Assembly: GCF_040807025.1 (NCBI RefSeq)
Contig: NC_090943.1
Location: forward strand, 25,449,213 to 25,513,212
DNA: 64,000 nt
Direction of reading: 5' to 3'
Source: Struthio camelus
Lineage: Eukaryota; Chordata; Aves; Struthioniformes; Struthionidae
Positions 50,737-61,500 of this stretch are shown here, piece after piece (positions within the stretch are counted from its first letter, which is position 1; each line of letters opens with the position of its first letter). The translations under genes and the position numbers were made by a program. The notes under the pieces are model-generated. The model did no database searches. It saw nothing but the letters and a program-made list of their open reading frames with translations, and was not told the DNA's origin.

Positions 50737-53700
50737 CTGGTTGCTTAGTAGAAAATGCAGAGATTTACGCATTTGTCTTCTCTGTTTCCTTTGCTATTTA
50801 CTTACAGGGTGAGACAATAGAAGGGACTTATCAGAAGTCAGAATTTAAGCAATAGAAGTGGGAAGGGAGTGTTGCACTGCATCCTACCAAGAACCGAGCA
50901 TCCTTAACTTTCACTATCTTGATGAGGCTCAAGCTCATGAAAAACCTAAAGCTGGTGCTTTACACCTCCCTGGTCCTAGATGCTTTCCCTGTCTCCTTTC
51001 ATCAGGTCACATATTTGTAGACAATGGATTTCCTAATTGATGTTGACGGCTAAATTTAGAATAGTTAATTAGTGGAGGCACCAGCCTCACAGCCTGGGCA
51101 CAGGTTCAAGGTTTGGAGGACGTTGGTGTAGTTCGACTATATTGTTCTCATCAGGCAATAATGCCTGCTACTGTGAGCAGAAATATGAGAGAGAAATTGA
51201 TTGTGAGGTGCGCTGTGTACTCTGAGCTGAAAGAGAAGGTGAATAATGTCAACAAGGTCAATAATCTCCCCATAAATAGCAATCAGGGGATAGATTCTTG
51301 GAGCTGCCCAAAATTTCCCCAGTAGACAGTGGGATTTAGGGTGGTCAGTGCTTCTGAAAATCAGGCCATTTCAGTTATTTTTGAAAAATCTTATTTTTAT
51401 TTACCTTCTCAACAGAAACAAGAACCACTTGAGCAGCCATATTGTATGATTAGCTATATAATTTAGCTGTATTATATGCACAGCAATAATTTTTTTTCTT
51501 TCTATGAAGCAGCTCAACATTAAAGAAATGAATTCCCCAAGGGGAATAAATTAAAATAAAAACATCCAGCAAAGAAAAAAAACTATAAAAAGCAGATGGT
51601 AGCACATATAAAATGCCATCAATTTTTATGCATCTATGTAAAAAGACTGTGATGTTCCCAGCCTTGAAATAAATTCTACCCATCAGCTCCAACCAGGATG
51701 CCACAACTGTATAAATGGTTGCAATGAATGATATTCTACTCTCCAATCCAAAAACATTGCACCCACCTCAGAAAAGTGGCTAGGAAGAATTTTGCATACT
51801 CATATGTAACAGTGAGCCTCCAATGGACCCCTTATCCTTCTTTATAGCAAAGGTAAGCTCGTTTTCTGCCACTTCTGCCTCTGGACTGTTTTCCATATAC
51901 CTGATTTAATTTTGGGAACCAGTCGTTCCGGCAGATTAAGAGAGAAGAGCATTATCTCACCACACCAAACGAAGAGGAACAACCCATCGTTAGGACCCAT
52001 GGGTACAATTTACCAATGAATCTTTAAAAAGCCTTTACCTTTCCCTTTCAATTCATTTTTTTCAAAAGCTCTCTATCATAGTGTGGACCTTAATCTGAAT
52101 TCCCTGTTTCTGAACCTGGGGTTTTAATCACAGAACCACCCAAGTTAATCAGCCTGGGTGGAAGGATGCATTAATACACTCAAATACATGGCCAGAACCA
52201 GGTTCATGTACCCCCAAATCAGTATTAGTTTGTCAGACCCAATTCCAGCACGCCTAGATCCTTTCCAGTGCTCCAAAATCACATTATGGTACATCAAAAC
52301 CTGGTGTTGACATACCTTGCCAACTAACCAGCACAAAATTAGCACTGTTAGGCTGTATCATAATGTGATTTTAAAAGCATTTAAAGTTGAAATCTCCAGT
52401 AAATGCTCAAGAGAAAGATGCTCATGGGTTTAGAATTAACAGTTAATGACAACTTGCTCCTGGGGGCAGAGCTTGTTAAAGAAAATGGACTACAGCATTT
52501 AAGCGTAAAATTAACAGTACGCAAAATAAAATATGCACGTACATTCTGCAAAAGTAGAGAGTTTCTAAGTGTGAACTCCAAATTCTTCCTGGGAAAGATA
52601 ATTTTCAACTAACTGGACACCATAGGGGTTACACTAACCCTTCTCAATTATAATTTGAGTCAGTAACAACTTCGTAACATTAGAAAGGCAGTATGTTCCG
52701 TTCATCTGGTGTGATTTGTGAACACCATTAGCTTAAAACCAATGAAAAGAAAACTTTCTTCTACTTTTTCATCTTCTTAGCTGTGGCAATTTGACAGGAC
52801 TTTGCATATAGTCAGCTTCATTTGACCCCTATAAAACAAGATATTACTGCTAATATTGTGATTCAAAGCCCTGTGGTAGGTAAAGGTCTTTCTAAGAGTA
52901 CAACACGTCATAATTGCAGTTGCAGACACCAAATACAGATAATAATTTCCATTAAGACCTTTAAAGGAAAAGAAAAACCCTCCTGTGCCATCAAACTTTT
53001 TTTTTGCTTTGTCAGGTAATGATGTTATTGACTTCATTTATATGATTATCAAGTTCTGGTGCACACTGATGTTATTCCTGATCTCTAGAGCAGATATATT
53101 TCTCTCTGTATGTATAATATAAACTTGGATCATATTCAAAATGGTAAGGGAATGATCGGACACTCAACCATCTTTAATAGAAGGAAGAACTGAGGAGTAC
53201 CTAAGTAGGGACGCTCCTTGAAAAACTAGAAATATTTGAAACAAAAGTTACCTATATGTATTTAACATCATAGCCTGCCCCTGTGACTGCCCTCTGCTGT
53301 AATCTATGTAGTGTGCCAAATCCTGGGTTTTGAGTCAAGTTAAATCTCACCGAACTCAGGTGAATGACTGGCCATTTTCTCATGGCAATTTGCCCTCCAT
53401 CATGTAGTATGTGTGCAAATAGGAGTACATTTTCACATGCATGATTGCATGTCTGACTTTTTGAGAACTAGTCCTTAAACAATTTGCCCAAGGACACAGA
53501 ATGAATCAGTGAATCGTGTAAATCATAATTTACTGCCACTTCCAGTTTGGGCACTTCAGCTTTTTCATATGCCATACCCTAGTCATAGTGCAATAACAGC
53601 AACCTAACATTGTGTTAGATTAGTGTACACCTAATTTTATTTTCTGTCATCTGTCATCCATCTGTGAGGTTTTAATGTCTTATTCTCATAACTTTCAAAA

Positions 53701-56700
53701 ACACATCTCTTTCTATAATGCCCTCTTATCATTCCCTTCAGTATAATGTCACAAGGAATTTTCTTCTGCTTCATATACATTTCATTTCCTCTTTGATTGG
53801 CATCGTGTAGTATTGTGTTTGTCAGGAATTTCCACATTTACATTTTTAAATCTACATGTATTTTCAGAGTAAGAAAAATTGAAAATCAACAAAGTGATTA
53901 GTGTAGCTATTTGTCTGGGAGATCTTTACATCCTGGATTCCATCTTTCTGTGTGTGAGTATTGTGTCTCCCTAAGCTCAAAAAATAAAACCCTCTTGAGC
54001 CAGGTTTTCTCCTGGGCAAGCACATGGTGAATTAGGCTTGCCTTATATTCTTTTTTTTTTGCACTGTCTGAGTGAAGCAGTATCTGGTGTAAGTAGTACC
54101 GTGCCTTGATAGGTTTAGTAATCTGTCCTTATGTTAAGTTTTAGATCTGAGTTAATCTGAACATAGAAGGAAAAATTCAAAACATAATGGGTTAAGATCT
54201 CCAGATGTAGTAGAGTGTTTCTTATTCAATCCAAAAGAGGGATCTTGTATCGCTGCAAAACTCAGACGAGAAACTATGGAGCTCAGTCTCAGATGCCATA
54301 TTTCTCCCAAGAAAGCCTCTGAGTTGTCTTTGCCTCTGAGTGAAAGCTTTGCAGAGTGAAAGCTATTTCTTCTGAAGGACATTGAGCAGCATCCTTTTTG
54401 CAGCTCAGTCCTAGACTTTCACATGATTAAAAGTCATGATGAAAGAGTTGAGCTTGACTTTGTCATCAGTAGAATACGAAATGTGTCATTTTTTCTATAG
54501 TTTTTTATTGAACAAAAGTGCAAAATAGTTTTGAGAGGTCTGAAAGTATTCTGCTTAAGAAGAGATTACAGTGTGTTGGGGAATTAATAAATACTATCAC
54601 TGATGCACACAATTACTTTAGAGTATAAAGGCCTTCTGTAACTAAAGACCAGGATAGGTGGAGAATTTTCACCTGATCCACACATAAAAATAATAAGGGT
54701 CAAATCTTAACCCCACTGAAATAGGTGAAAAGACCTAACTGCCTTTAAATCGCTTTTAAGGTATCTCTGCACCATATATTTGTTAAAATAGCTGAAAACT
54801 CTATTTTCCCAGTGTTTGTGGGTTTCTTTTTAGCCTGTGATGAGCAGTGGTATACAGTGATCCTAAAAGGCTATTTCCGTAACGGTACTTAGGTGCTGCA
54901 CTATTGGTTGGGGCAGCACGGACCTTTCAGGTGTGTTGACAATTGCCGTAGTTAAGATCTCAGGCTCCTGGAGCAGGGCAAGACAATGTTACATGCTTAT
55001 GTGCTTACAACATTACATCAACACAGGATTCCCAGGATAGCCAGTAAAACTGCGAGGGGCTCCCACGGGTGGCTTACACCCTGCCTCTCTCAAGTGTTTA
55101 GCGTGGGTTTTGATCCCTCACTTGAGAAGACTTTTTTTCCCTCACTTGGGAAAAGGGAGCCCTGGATCAGGCTCCACAGGTAGCAGAGGTGATGGGAGGG
55201 TATGCGGTGTCATGACAGTGCTTAAAGCCCAGTTCATGAATTGTGAGTTTGAGTTACCTGAATTTTAAATAGTTTTGAGGAAGAGTTACCTAGTTCCTTA
55301 ATGCGGCCATTTCAGCAGAGTCATCGTCTCCCATGAGGAGATGCTTGAGATAGCCAGGAAACTGTAGTGAAAACATAGCTAACCTCCCACAGTCAGGAGC
55401 AATAGGGCCAGCAATCAACTAAGTGGGTGTTTTGAGAATGTGCCTTTTTGCTTAAAGCCACCTGCTTTGGCAGTAGGACAACTAAGACTTTGGCTGGGCC
55501 TTAAAGCCTAAGGCAAAGTGCTTTCTTTAGTGTCTGAGTCTGTCTAGGAGGGAATGGCAGTCACAATAGCTTCAGGATAAACAACCAGACTCTCTTACTG
55601 GGTTGTCCTTAAGGTTACTATCTGCATCATCATACATGCTTTCATGATCCCATGGTAACAATTCTTATTTAAGTTTTACAATTGGCAAAAAAAGCCCCTG
55701 ACCTTACTAGTCTGCTTTCAGAATAATGATCTTCTAAGTGATATTTCAAAAGTACAAGCATAGAAGAAAAACTTTGAAATGTTAAAGACATGAATAATCT
55801 TTTGGAACCAACAAATTCTCTAGCTGAAACATGAGGAATGCACTTCTTGTTATATCTAGATGTTAATGCTGAATGTTAGTTTTTGAGTCAAAAAAGAAAT
55901 CTGGCATCTGTTTTTAACCCCGAAAAATGGAAGACAAGAACAGTAATGTCTCCAATGGCGTAACAGTATAAGATAATCAAAGTAATTTCTGTTTCATGAA
56001 CATACTTGCGGGTTTTTTGATTTTATTTTGTTTGCTAGTTGGGTGATGTACTAGCTTTGTGTAGAATATATATATCTAATGAGAGAGAAGAAAGAGAGAG
56101 TGAGAACCTCTTTTTACTTGTGAAAATGTAAATCATAGTACTAAATAATCAATGCAGTGCAGTCTAATTTCTTAGTGTGGAACACCAGCATTTATATCTT
56201 GCACAAAATCCAAAAGTAATCCAACTTTCTTTTTGAAAATAAATATGTGTTAATTTCAGCTTATAAATTTTATAACTGGATGAAATTTCAAAATATTCTT
56301 ATAGAAAAACAAAATATTTATATTCTATAATTAAAAATGTAATTACTTTCATATAATTAAAAAAAACCTTATTTACATGAATAATGAAAGAACTTAAGTT
56401 TCTAAGGTTAAATTTATAGTGTAGTGCGTACAGAACATTTTCATGTAACTATTAATTTAAAATCTATGTCTCACCAAGGATCAGTAAGAGGAGTTTGATT
56501 ATTTTTTAAATAAAAACAATTAGTACAAAGGAAAACTCAAATTCTAAGAAATCTTATTTATTATTAAGTTTCTTCTATGGACTACATTAATAATAAGAAG
56601 TTGTCTCTTAAATAATGGTGCTGAAAAAAATAAATTAAGAAACAGCACATCTTTTTCGTATACATTAATATATAAAATTATTCAGCTGCTCCTGGTCAAA

Positions 56701-57479
56701 CATGTTAAAGGGGCAATGTGGCAGCAGTATAATCCATGGTCCAGAAGCTAATTACATTAACTCTTGAATTTCCCCAAAGGCAGAGAACTACTGGGTGACC
56801 TAGTACTGCTGCTGTGACCATCTACCACATGAACATACACACAGATTCCACACATGTTTTGTCTTGATAAGAAGAGGTTATTCCATCCATTCCATTCCAT
56901 CCATTTGTTTGCTGAGCACTTGCTCTTGGCAACCAGGTTAAATTAACGTAGACTTTTGGCTCTTCTTTTCTTGTGAATGCAACTGTACAAAGCCTGTATG
57001 TTTCAGCAGTGGGAGGATGCACAGGACACATCAATTCCTACTCCTGTTTTACCTTGACTGGTCTCTAGATCGGGACCAAAGAGCAAAAAATTTCACTGAC
57101 GATATGTGATGTGATAGCCCCACTGTAAGAAAGGAGAAGCAGATCACAGGCTTCTCACTTAGGGGCACCTGACAAGCGTGGCTCATTAGAGGATCAGGAC
57201 TGCATCCTTCACTCAGTATATTCCTTACAAACATTAAAGATATAAAAATGGCAACTTGGGGGTTGGTAGAGAAGAGGGCTCTGGAAAGAGACTTTTCTTC
57301 TGACCTCACAGCACCATTCCATGGCTATGCAGGAGATGTCCTGGTCCAGTTCAATTAAAGAAACTATGTGAATACTGGATCATTAGCTAATTTTATCTCC
57401 ATGGTGTAGAGCTCAGTTTCAGGGTTGGACAGCTCTCCTCCTTCTAATTCCTTTGCATCCCTCTCCAACGCTTGCTAAG
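50737..57479. other. Gene-free sequence
   Basis: No gene found over 6.7 kb. Weak traces: a MIR-like inverted string ('AATTTGCCCAAGGACACAGA') at about 53481-53500; TATATATATC followed by a purine block (GAGAGAGAAGAAAGAGAGAG) at 56066-56106; a short (CCATT)n run at 56881-56906. The stretch 56030-56700 is very AT-rich. Frames at 51450-51746, 52381-52612 and 57049-57309 have no motif. Confidence 0.5.
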
Positions 57480-57503
57480 TTTAACATGGGGACAGAAACA
57501 CAG

Positions 57504-59182
57504 GGAACAGGACTTCAGGAGAGCACTGTGGCCTGTTCAGGCACCTCCTTGGAAGTACCCCATTGGATACAGTCCTGGAGGGAAGGGAACTGGCTGATTT
57601 TCAAGGATCACTTCCTCCAAGCTAAAGAATGGTCTATCCCAACAAGCAGGAAATCAAGCAAAGGAAGGAGAAGGTCTGGCTGGATGAACTCAGACATAAA
57701 AAGGAAGTGTACAAGAGGTGGAAGCAGGGGCAAGTGACCCGGGAGGATTCTACACACACTGTCCGAGCGTGCAGGGATGGAACCAGGAAAACTAAAGCCC
57801 GCCTGGAGTTGAAACTGGCTAGGGAAATGAAGAGCAAGAAGAAGGGCTCCTACAAGTATGTAAACAACAAAAGGAAGGCAAGGAAAATGAGGGCCTGCTG
57901 CTAAATCGGGCAGGAGCACTGATCGTAAAGGACACAGAAAAGGCAGAGATACTCAATGCCTTTTTTGCCTCAGTCTTTACTGGTAACACCAGCCTTCAGG
58001 ATTCCCAAGCTTCTGAGACCAGAAGGGAACTCCGGAGCAATTAAGACAGCCTGGGTGGAGGAGGATTGGGTTAGGGAAAACTGAAACAAATAGGACATAC
58101 ACCAGTTTGTGCGCCCTGACAGGATGCACCTGCCAGTGCCGAGAGAGCTGGCTGATGTTGTTGCAAGGCCACTCTCAATTATCTTTGAAAGTGCTTGGTG
58201 ATCAGGAGAGGTTCCTGAGGCTTGGAAGAAAGCAAATGACTCTCCTATCTTCAAGAAGGGCAAGGTGGAAGATCTAGGGAACAGCAGGCCAGTCAGCCTC
58301 ATCTTGGTAAGGTGATGGAGCAACTAATCCTGGATACTATTTCCAGACATGTGAAGGATGAGAAGATGATTGGAAGTAGTCAGCTTGGATTTAAGAAGAG
58401 GAAATTATGTTTAATCAACATGATAGCCTTTTATGATGAGGTGACTGGCTTGGTGGATGAGGCGAGAACAGTAGTGTTGTTTACTTTGTCTTTAGTCAGG
58501 CTTTTGACACTATCTCCCATAAGATCCTCATAGACAAGCTGATGAAGTGAGGGCTAGATAAGTGGTCAGTGAGGTAGGCTGAAAACTGGCTGGACTGCCA
58601 AGCTAAAAGAGCTGTGATCAGCAGAACAAAGTCCAGCTGGGGGCCAGCCACAAGTGGTGTCCCCCAAGCATCAATATTGGGGCCAATACTGCTTGATACC
58701 TTCATTAATGACCTGGATGATGGGAATGAATGCACCCTCAGCAAGTTTACAGATGATACAAAACTGGGAGGAGTGGCTGATACACCAGATAGTTGTGCTG
58801 CTCTTCAGAGGGAGCTGGACAGGCTGGAAAAATGGGCTGACAGGAATCTCACGAAGTTCAACAAACAGAAATGCACAGTCGTGTATCTGGAGAGGAATAA
58901 GCCCATGCAATAGTACAGGCTGGATGCTGACCATCTGGAAATCAGCTTTGCAGAGAAGGAGCTGGGGGTTTTGGTGGACAAGTTTAACACAGGCCAGCAA
59001 TATACCCTTGTGCCAAAGAAGGTCAATAGTACTCTGGGCTGCATTAGGCAATGTTGCCAACAGGACAAGGGAGGTGATCCTTCCCCTCCATTCAGCACAG
59101 ATGAGGCCACATCTGGAGTGCTGTGTCCAGATCTGGACTCCCCAGTACAAGAAAGGCCTGGATTCACTGGAGTGAGTCCAGC
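57504..59182 (+). pseudogene. CR1 ORF2 (endonuclease-RT) remnant
   Basis: Broken coding sequence of the CR1 polyprotein. Recognisable pieces in order: the linker with NWLIFKDHFLQAKE and TSRKSSK, then, after a frame change, HKKEVYKRWKQGQVT (57629-57904); KAEILNAFFASVFTG (about 57944-57990), the usual entry to the RT; PLSIIFESAW near 58170; RPVSLI near 58290; MEQLILDTISRHVKD with IAFYDEVTGLVDE (58312-58533), after which the frame is lost; [20 protein letters not shown], then FTDDTKLG with both catalytic aspartates (58614-58910); and the C-terminal segment near [15 protein letters not shown] ends the palm frame at 58911-58913. The catalytic box has Thr where CR1 normally has Ala. Multiple frame changes and stops mean no functional enzyme. 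The upstream endonuclease domain is absent. Confidence 0.9.
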
Positions 59183-59268
59183 GAAGGGTCATAAGGACCA
59201 GATCTGGACTCCCCAGTACAAGAAAGGCCTGGATTCACTGGAGTGAGTCCAGCGAAGGGTCATAAGGA
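59127..59268 (+). repeat. Perfect 71-bp tandem duplication
   Basis: Copies at 59127-59197 and 59198-59268, each beginning CCAGATCTGGACTCCCCAG, are identical over 71 bp. The duplication lies in the CR1 C-terminal coding segment. Because 71 is not a multiple of three, the same peptide [14 protein letters not shown] ends two overlapping frames (stops at about 59175 and 59246). The identity of the copies shows it arose well after the host CR1 had begun to decay. Confidence 0.95.
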
Positions 59269-59653
59269 TGATTAAGGGACTGGAGCATTTCTCATATGAG
59301 GAAAGGCTGAGAGAGCTGGAACTGTTCAGCCTGGAGAGGCTTAGGGACATAAAAATCTGATGGCAGGATATAAAGAAGACAGAACCAGAGTCTTCTCGGT
59401 GGTCTCAGTGACAGAAGAAGAGGCAATGGGCACAAACTGGAATATAGGAAATTTTATGTAAAAATAGAAAAAACTTTTATACCGTGAGGGTGGCAGAGCA
59501 TTGGAAGAGGTTGCCCAGAGAGGTGTAGAGTCTCCATCCTTGGAAATATTTGAAACGGGAATGGTCCTGGGCCACCTGCTCTAGCTGACCTTGCTTAAGC
59601 AGGGGGTTTGGACCAGAAGTGCTTTCCAACCCCAATTATTCTATGATTCTGTG

Positions 59654-60660
59654 AACTAAGCATAATAGAATAGTAGGAGGGTGCCTTAAAGTCCGTTGCT
59701 TGTGTGGAGATCCACTGGGAATTTCTCTTCCTCTTCTGTCCCTTTTCCCAAGCTCCTATTTGTTTCAAACTGAAAAGTTCCTATTTGTGATTAAGTGGTG
59801 ACAGATCACTGTAGTTCCCTGGCCCTTGTCAATCCTCCTGGGGTTCAGCCATCTGTGACCCGAGCTCAGCTCTGATTCAGCACAGCTGCATAACCTTGGC
59901 TCGTACTCTGAAGGGCACCGGTAGGTTGTGAGATAGCTGAGAGAAAGCACGTAGCCTGGAGCCATGCAAGATAAGAAAAGTAAAATTGCAGACAATGGCA
60001 AGATTGTTGAGACAGGTATAGGCAGCAATTCAAGGACTGAAGAGGACAAACATTGACATGAAAAGGTATAAAATCCTAAGAGAGAAAACAAGGAGTAGGA
60101 AGCTGCCAGCTCAGCAACCTAAAGGATCAGCCCACTTCAAGGAGCAACTTCCATTGGGAAACCAGCCCTTCCCCATCTGACTGCTGAGTGCTTGTCCAGG
60201 CAAGACACACTGGGTGTGGTGAGCATATTAACATTTAGCATAGTAGCTTGTGAGTCCTAGCTATTCATTATATGTATTAGGAAATAAACAACAGCAGAGA
60301 GTTTCTTTGCACACCGTAAAGGTTGCCCAATCAAAGTGATGTGGGAGGGCAATGGAGAAGGTTTACCCCAGCCTTATCTTTGCCAAAAGTCTGCTTTCCT
60401 CCTCCAAACTCAGGCTGTCCATTCAGGTTTGAGCAACTGTCTCTTTGGAAATGCAGAAAGACAAATAAGCCATCATTACACCCTTCAAACCTGTTGATCA
60501 GACCCCTTGCTTGTTTTCATGAACTTCAGGCATGATTATGATTAAATATTTTTATCTGATCCCTTAGTTAAAATGTCACTGGAAAATACTATAACCAGGG
60601 TAGTAGCACCAAAGCTGAGATGAAAGAGTGCCTTCTATTTCAATACATATTCAAAGATTT
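59654..60660. other. Spacer between two CR1 copies
   Basis: About 1 kb of sequence between the 3' ends of two oppositely oriented CR1 elements. The frame 59765-60091 (minus, 108 codons) has no recognised feature. Nothing else found. Confidence 0.55.
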
Positions 60661-61500
60661 CACAGGATCACTGAATGGCCAAGGTTGGAAGGGACCTCTG
60701 GAGATCATCTAGTCCAACCCCCCTGCTCAACCAGGGTCACCTACAGCACGTTGCCCAGATTGTGTCCAGATGGCTTCTGAATATCTCCAGGGAAGGAGAC
60801 TCCACCACCTCTCTGGGCAACCTGTCCCAGTGCTCAGTCACCCTCACAGGAAACAAGTTTTTCCTCAGGTTCAGACAGAACTTCCTGTGGTTCAGTTTGT
60901 GCCCGTTGCCTCTTGTCCTGTTACTGGGCACCTCGGAGAAGAGTCTGGCCCCATCCTCTCGACACCCTCCCTTCAGATACTTGTACACATTGATCAGATC
61001 ACCTCTGTCTTCTCCTCTCCAGGCTGAACAGGCCCAGTTCCTTCAGCCTTTCTTCATGGGAGAGAACCTCCAATCCCCTCATCATCTTCCTAGCCCTCCG
61101 CTGGACTCTCTCCAGCAGTGCCATGTCTCTCTTGTACTGGGGAGCCCAGAATTGGACCCAGTACTCCAGGGGAGGCCTCCCCAGGGCTGAGGAGAGGGGC
61201 AGGATCACCTCCCTCCACCTGCTGGCAACACTCTCCCTCATGCACCCCAGGATCCCATTGGCCTTCTTGGCCACAAAGGCACACTGCTGGCTCATGCTTA
61301 ACTTGTTGTCCACCAGCACTCCCAGGTCCTTCTCGGCAGAGCTGCTTTCCAGCAGGTCAACCCCCAGCCTGTACAGGTGCATGCATGGGGTTATTCCTCC
61401 CTAGGGGCAGGACCCTGCACTTGCCTTTGTTGAACTTCAGGAGGTTCCTTTCTGCCCAGCTCTCCAGCCTGCCCAGGTCCCTGTGAATGGCAGCACAGCC
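60661..61500 (-). mobile_element. CR1 LINE, best-preserved copy
   Basis: About 840 bp of CR1 in minus orientation. On the plus strand it begins with CACAGGAT and CACTGAAT (diverged reverse-complement octamers), then 'GGTTGGAAGGGACCTCTGGA' and 'ATCATCTAGTCCAACCCCCC'. It runs through 'CTGGGCAACCTGTCCCAGTG', 'CTTCTCCTCTCCAGGCTGAA' and 'CTCTCTTGTACTGGGGAGCC', and stops near 'GTGAATGGCAGCACAGCC' at about 61498, where the 5' truncation joins unrelated AT-rich DNA. Low divergence from the familiar avian CR1 text and a long open frame make it the youngest insertion seen here. Confidence 0.95.
60999..61382 (-). pseudogene. CR1 ORF2 C-terminal fragment
   Basis: A 127-codon open stretch from the post-RT C-terminal region of CR1 ORF2. 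Landmarks: [51 protein letters not shown], and [14 protein letters not shown] near the end. The ATG is internal. Just upstream, a repeated ATGC (plus strand 61379-61386, GCATGCATG) shifts the frame relative to the CR1 text [10 protein letters not shown], and a TAG precedes the ATG in this phase. The RT catalytic domain lies beyond the truncation and is absent, so the product could not be active. It belongs to the CR1 copy at 60661-61500. Confidence 0.9.

Larger units (their letters stand above)
57480..59653 (+). mobile_element. CR1 LINE, long 5'-truncated copy
   Basis: About 2.2 kb of CR1 in plus orientation, the longest element in the window. It starts (approximately) with the 'AACAGGACTTCAGGAGAGCA' text, runs through the endonuclease-RT linker, the RT and its C-terminal extension, and ends in the 3' UTR with 'CTTTCCAACCCCAATTATTC' and the tandem octamers ATTCTATG and ATTCTGTG at 59638-59653. 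Those octamers are the hallmark 3' end of CR1. Several indels break the frame. The 3' UTR-proximal coding part around 59340-59400 is shortened compared with the neighbouring copy at 60.7-61.1 kb. CR1 copies are usually only a few hundred bases, so this length is above average. Confidence 0.95.

Noticed and set aside
58671..59192. 173-codon minus-strand frame antisense to CR1
   Set aside because: It is the shadow of the CR1 ORF2 region. The sense strand carries the RT signatures.
61118..61486. 122-codon plus-strand frame
   Set aside because: Antisense shadow of the minus-strand CR1 C-terminal coding region.
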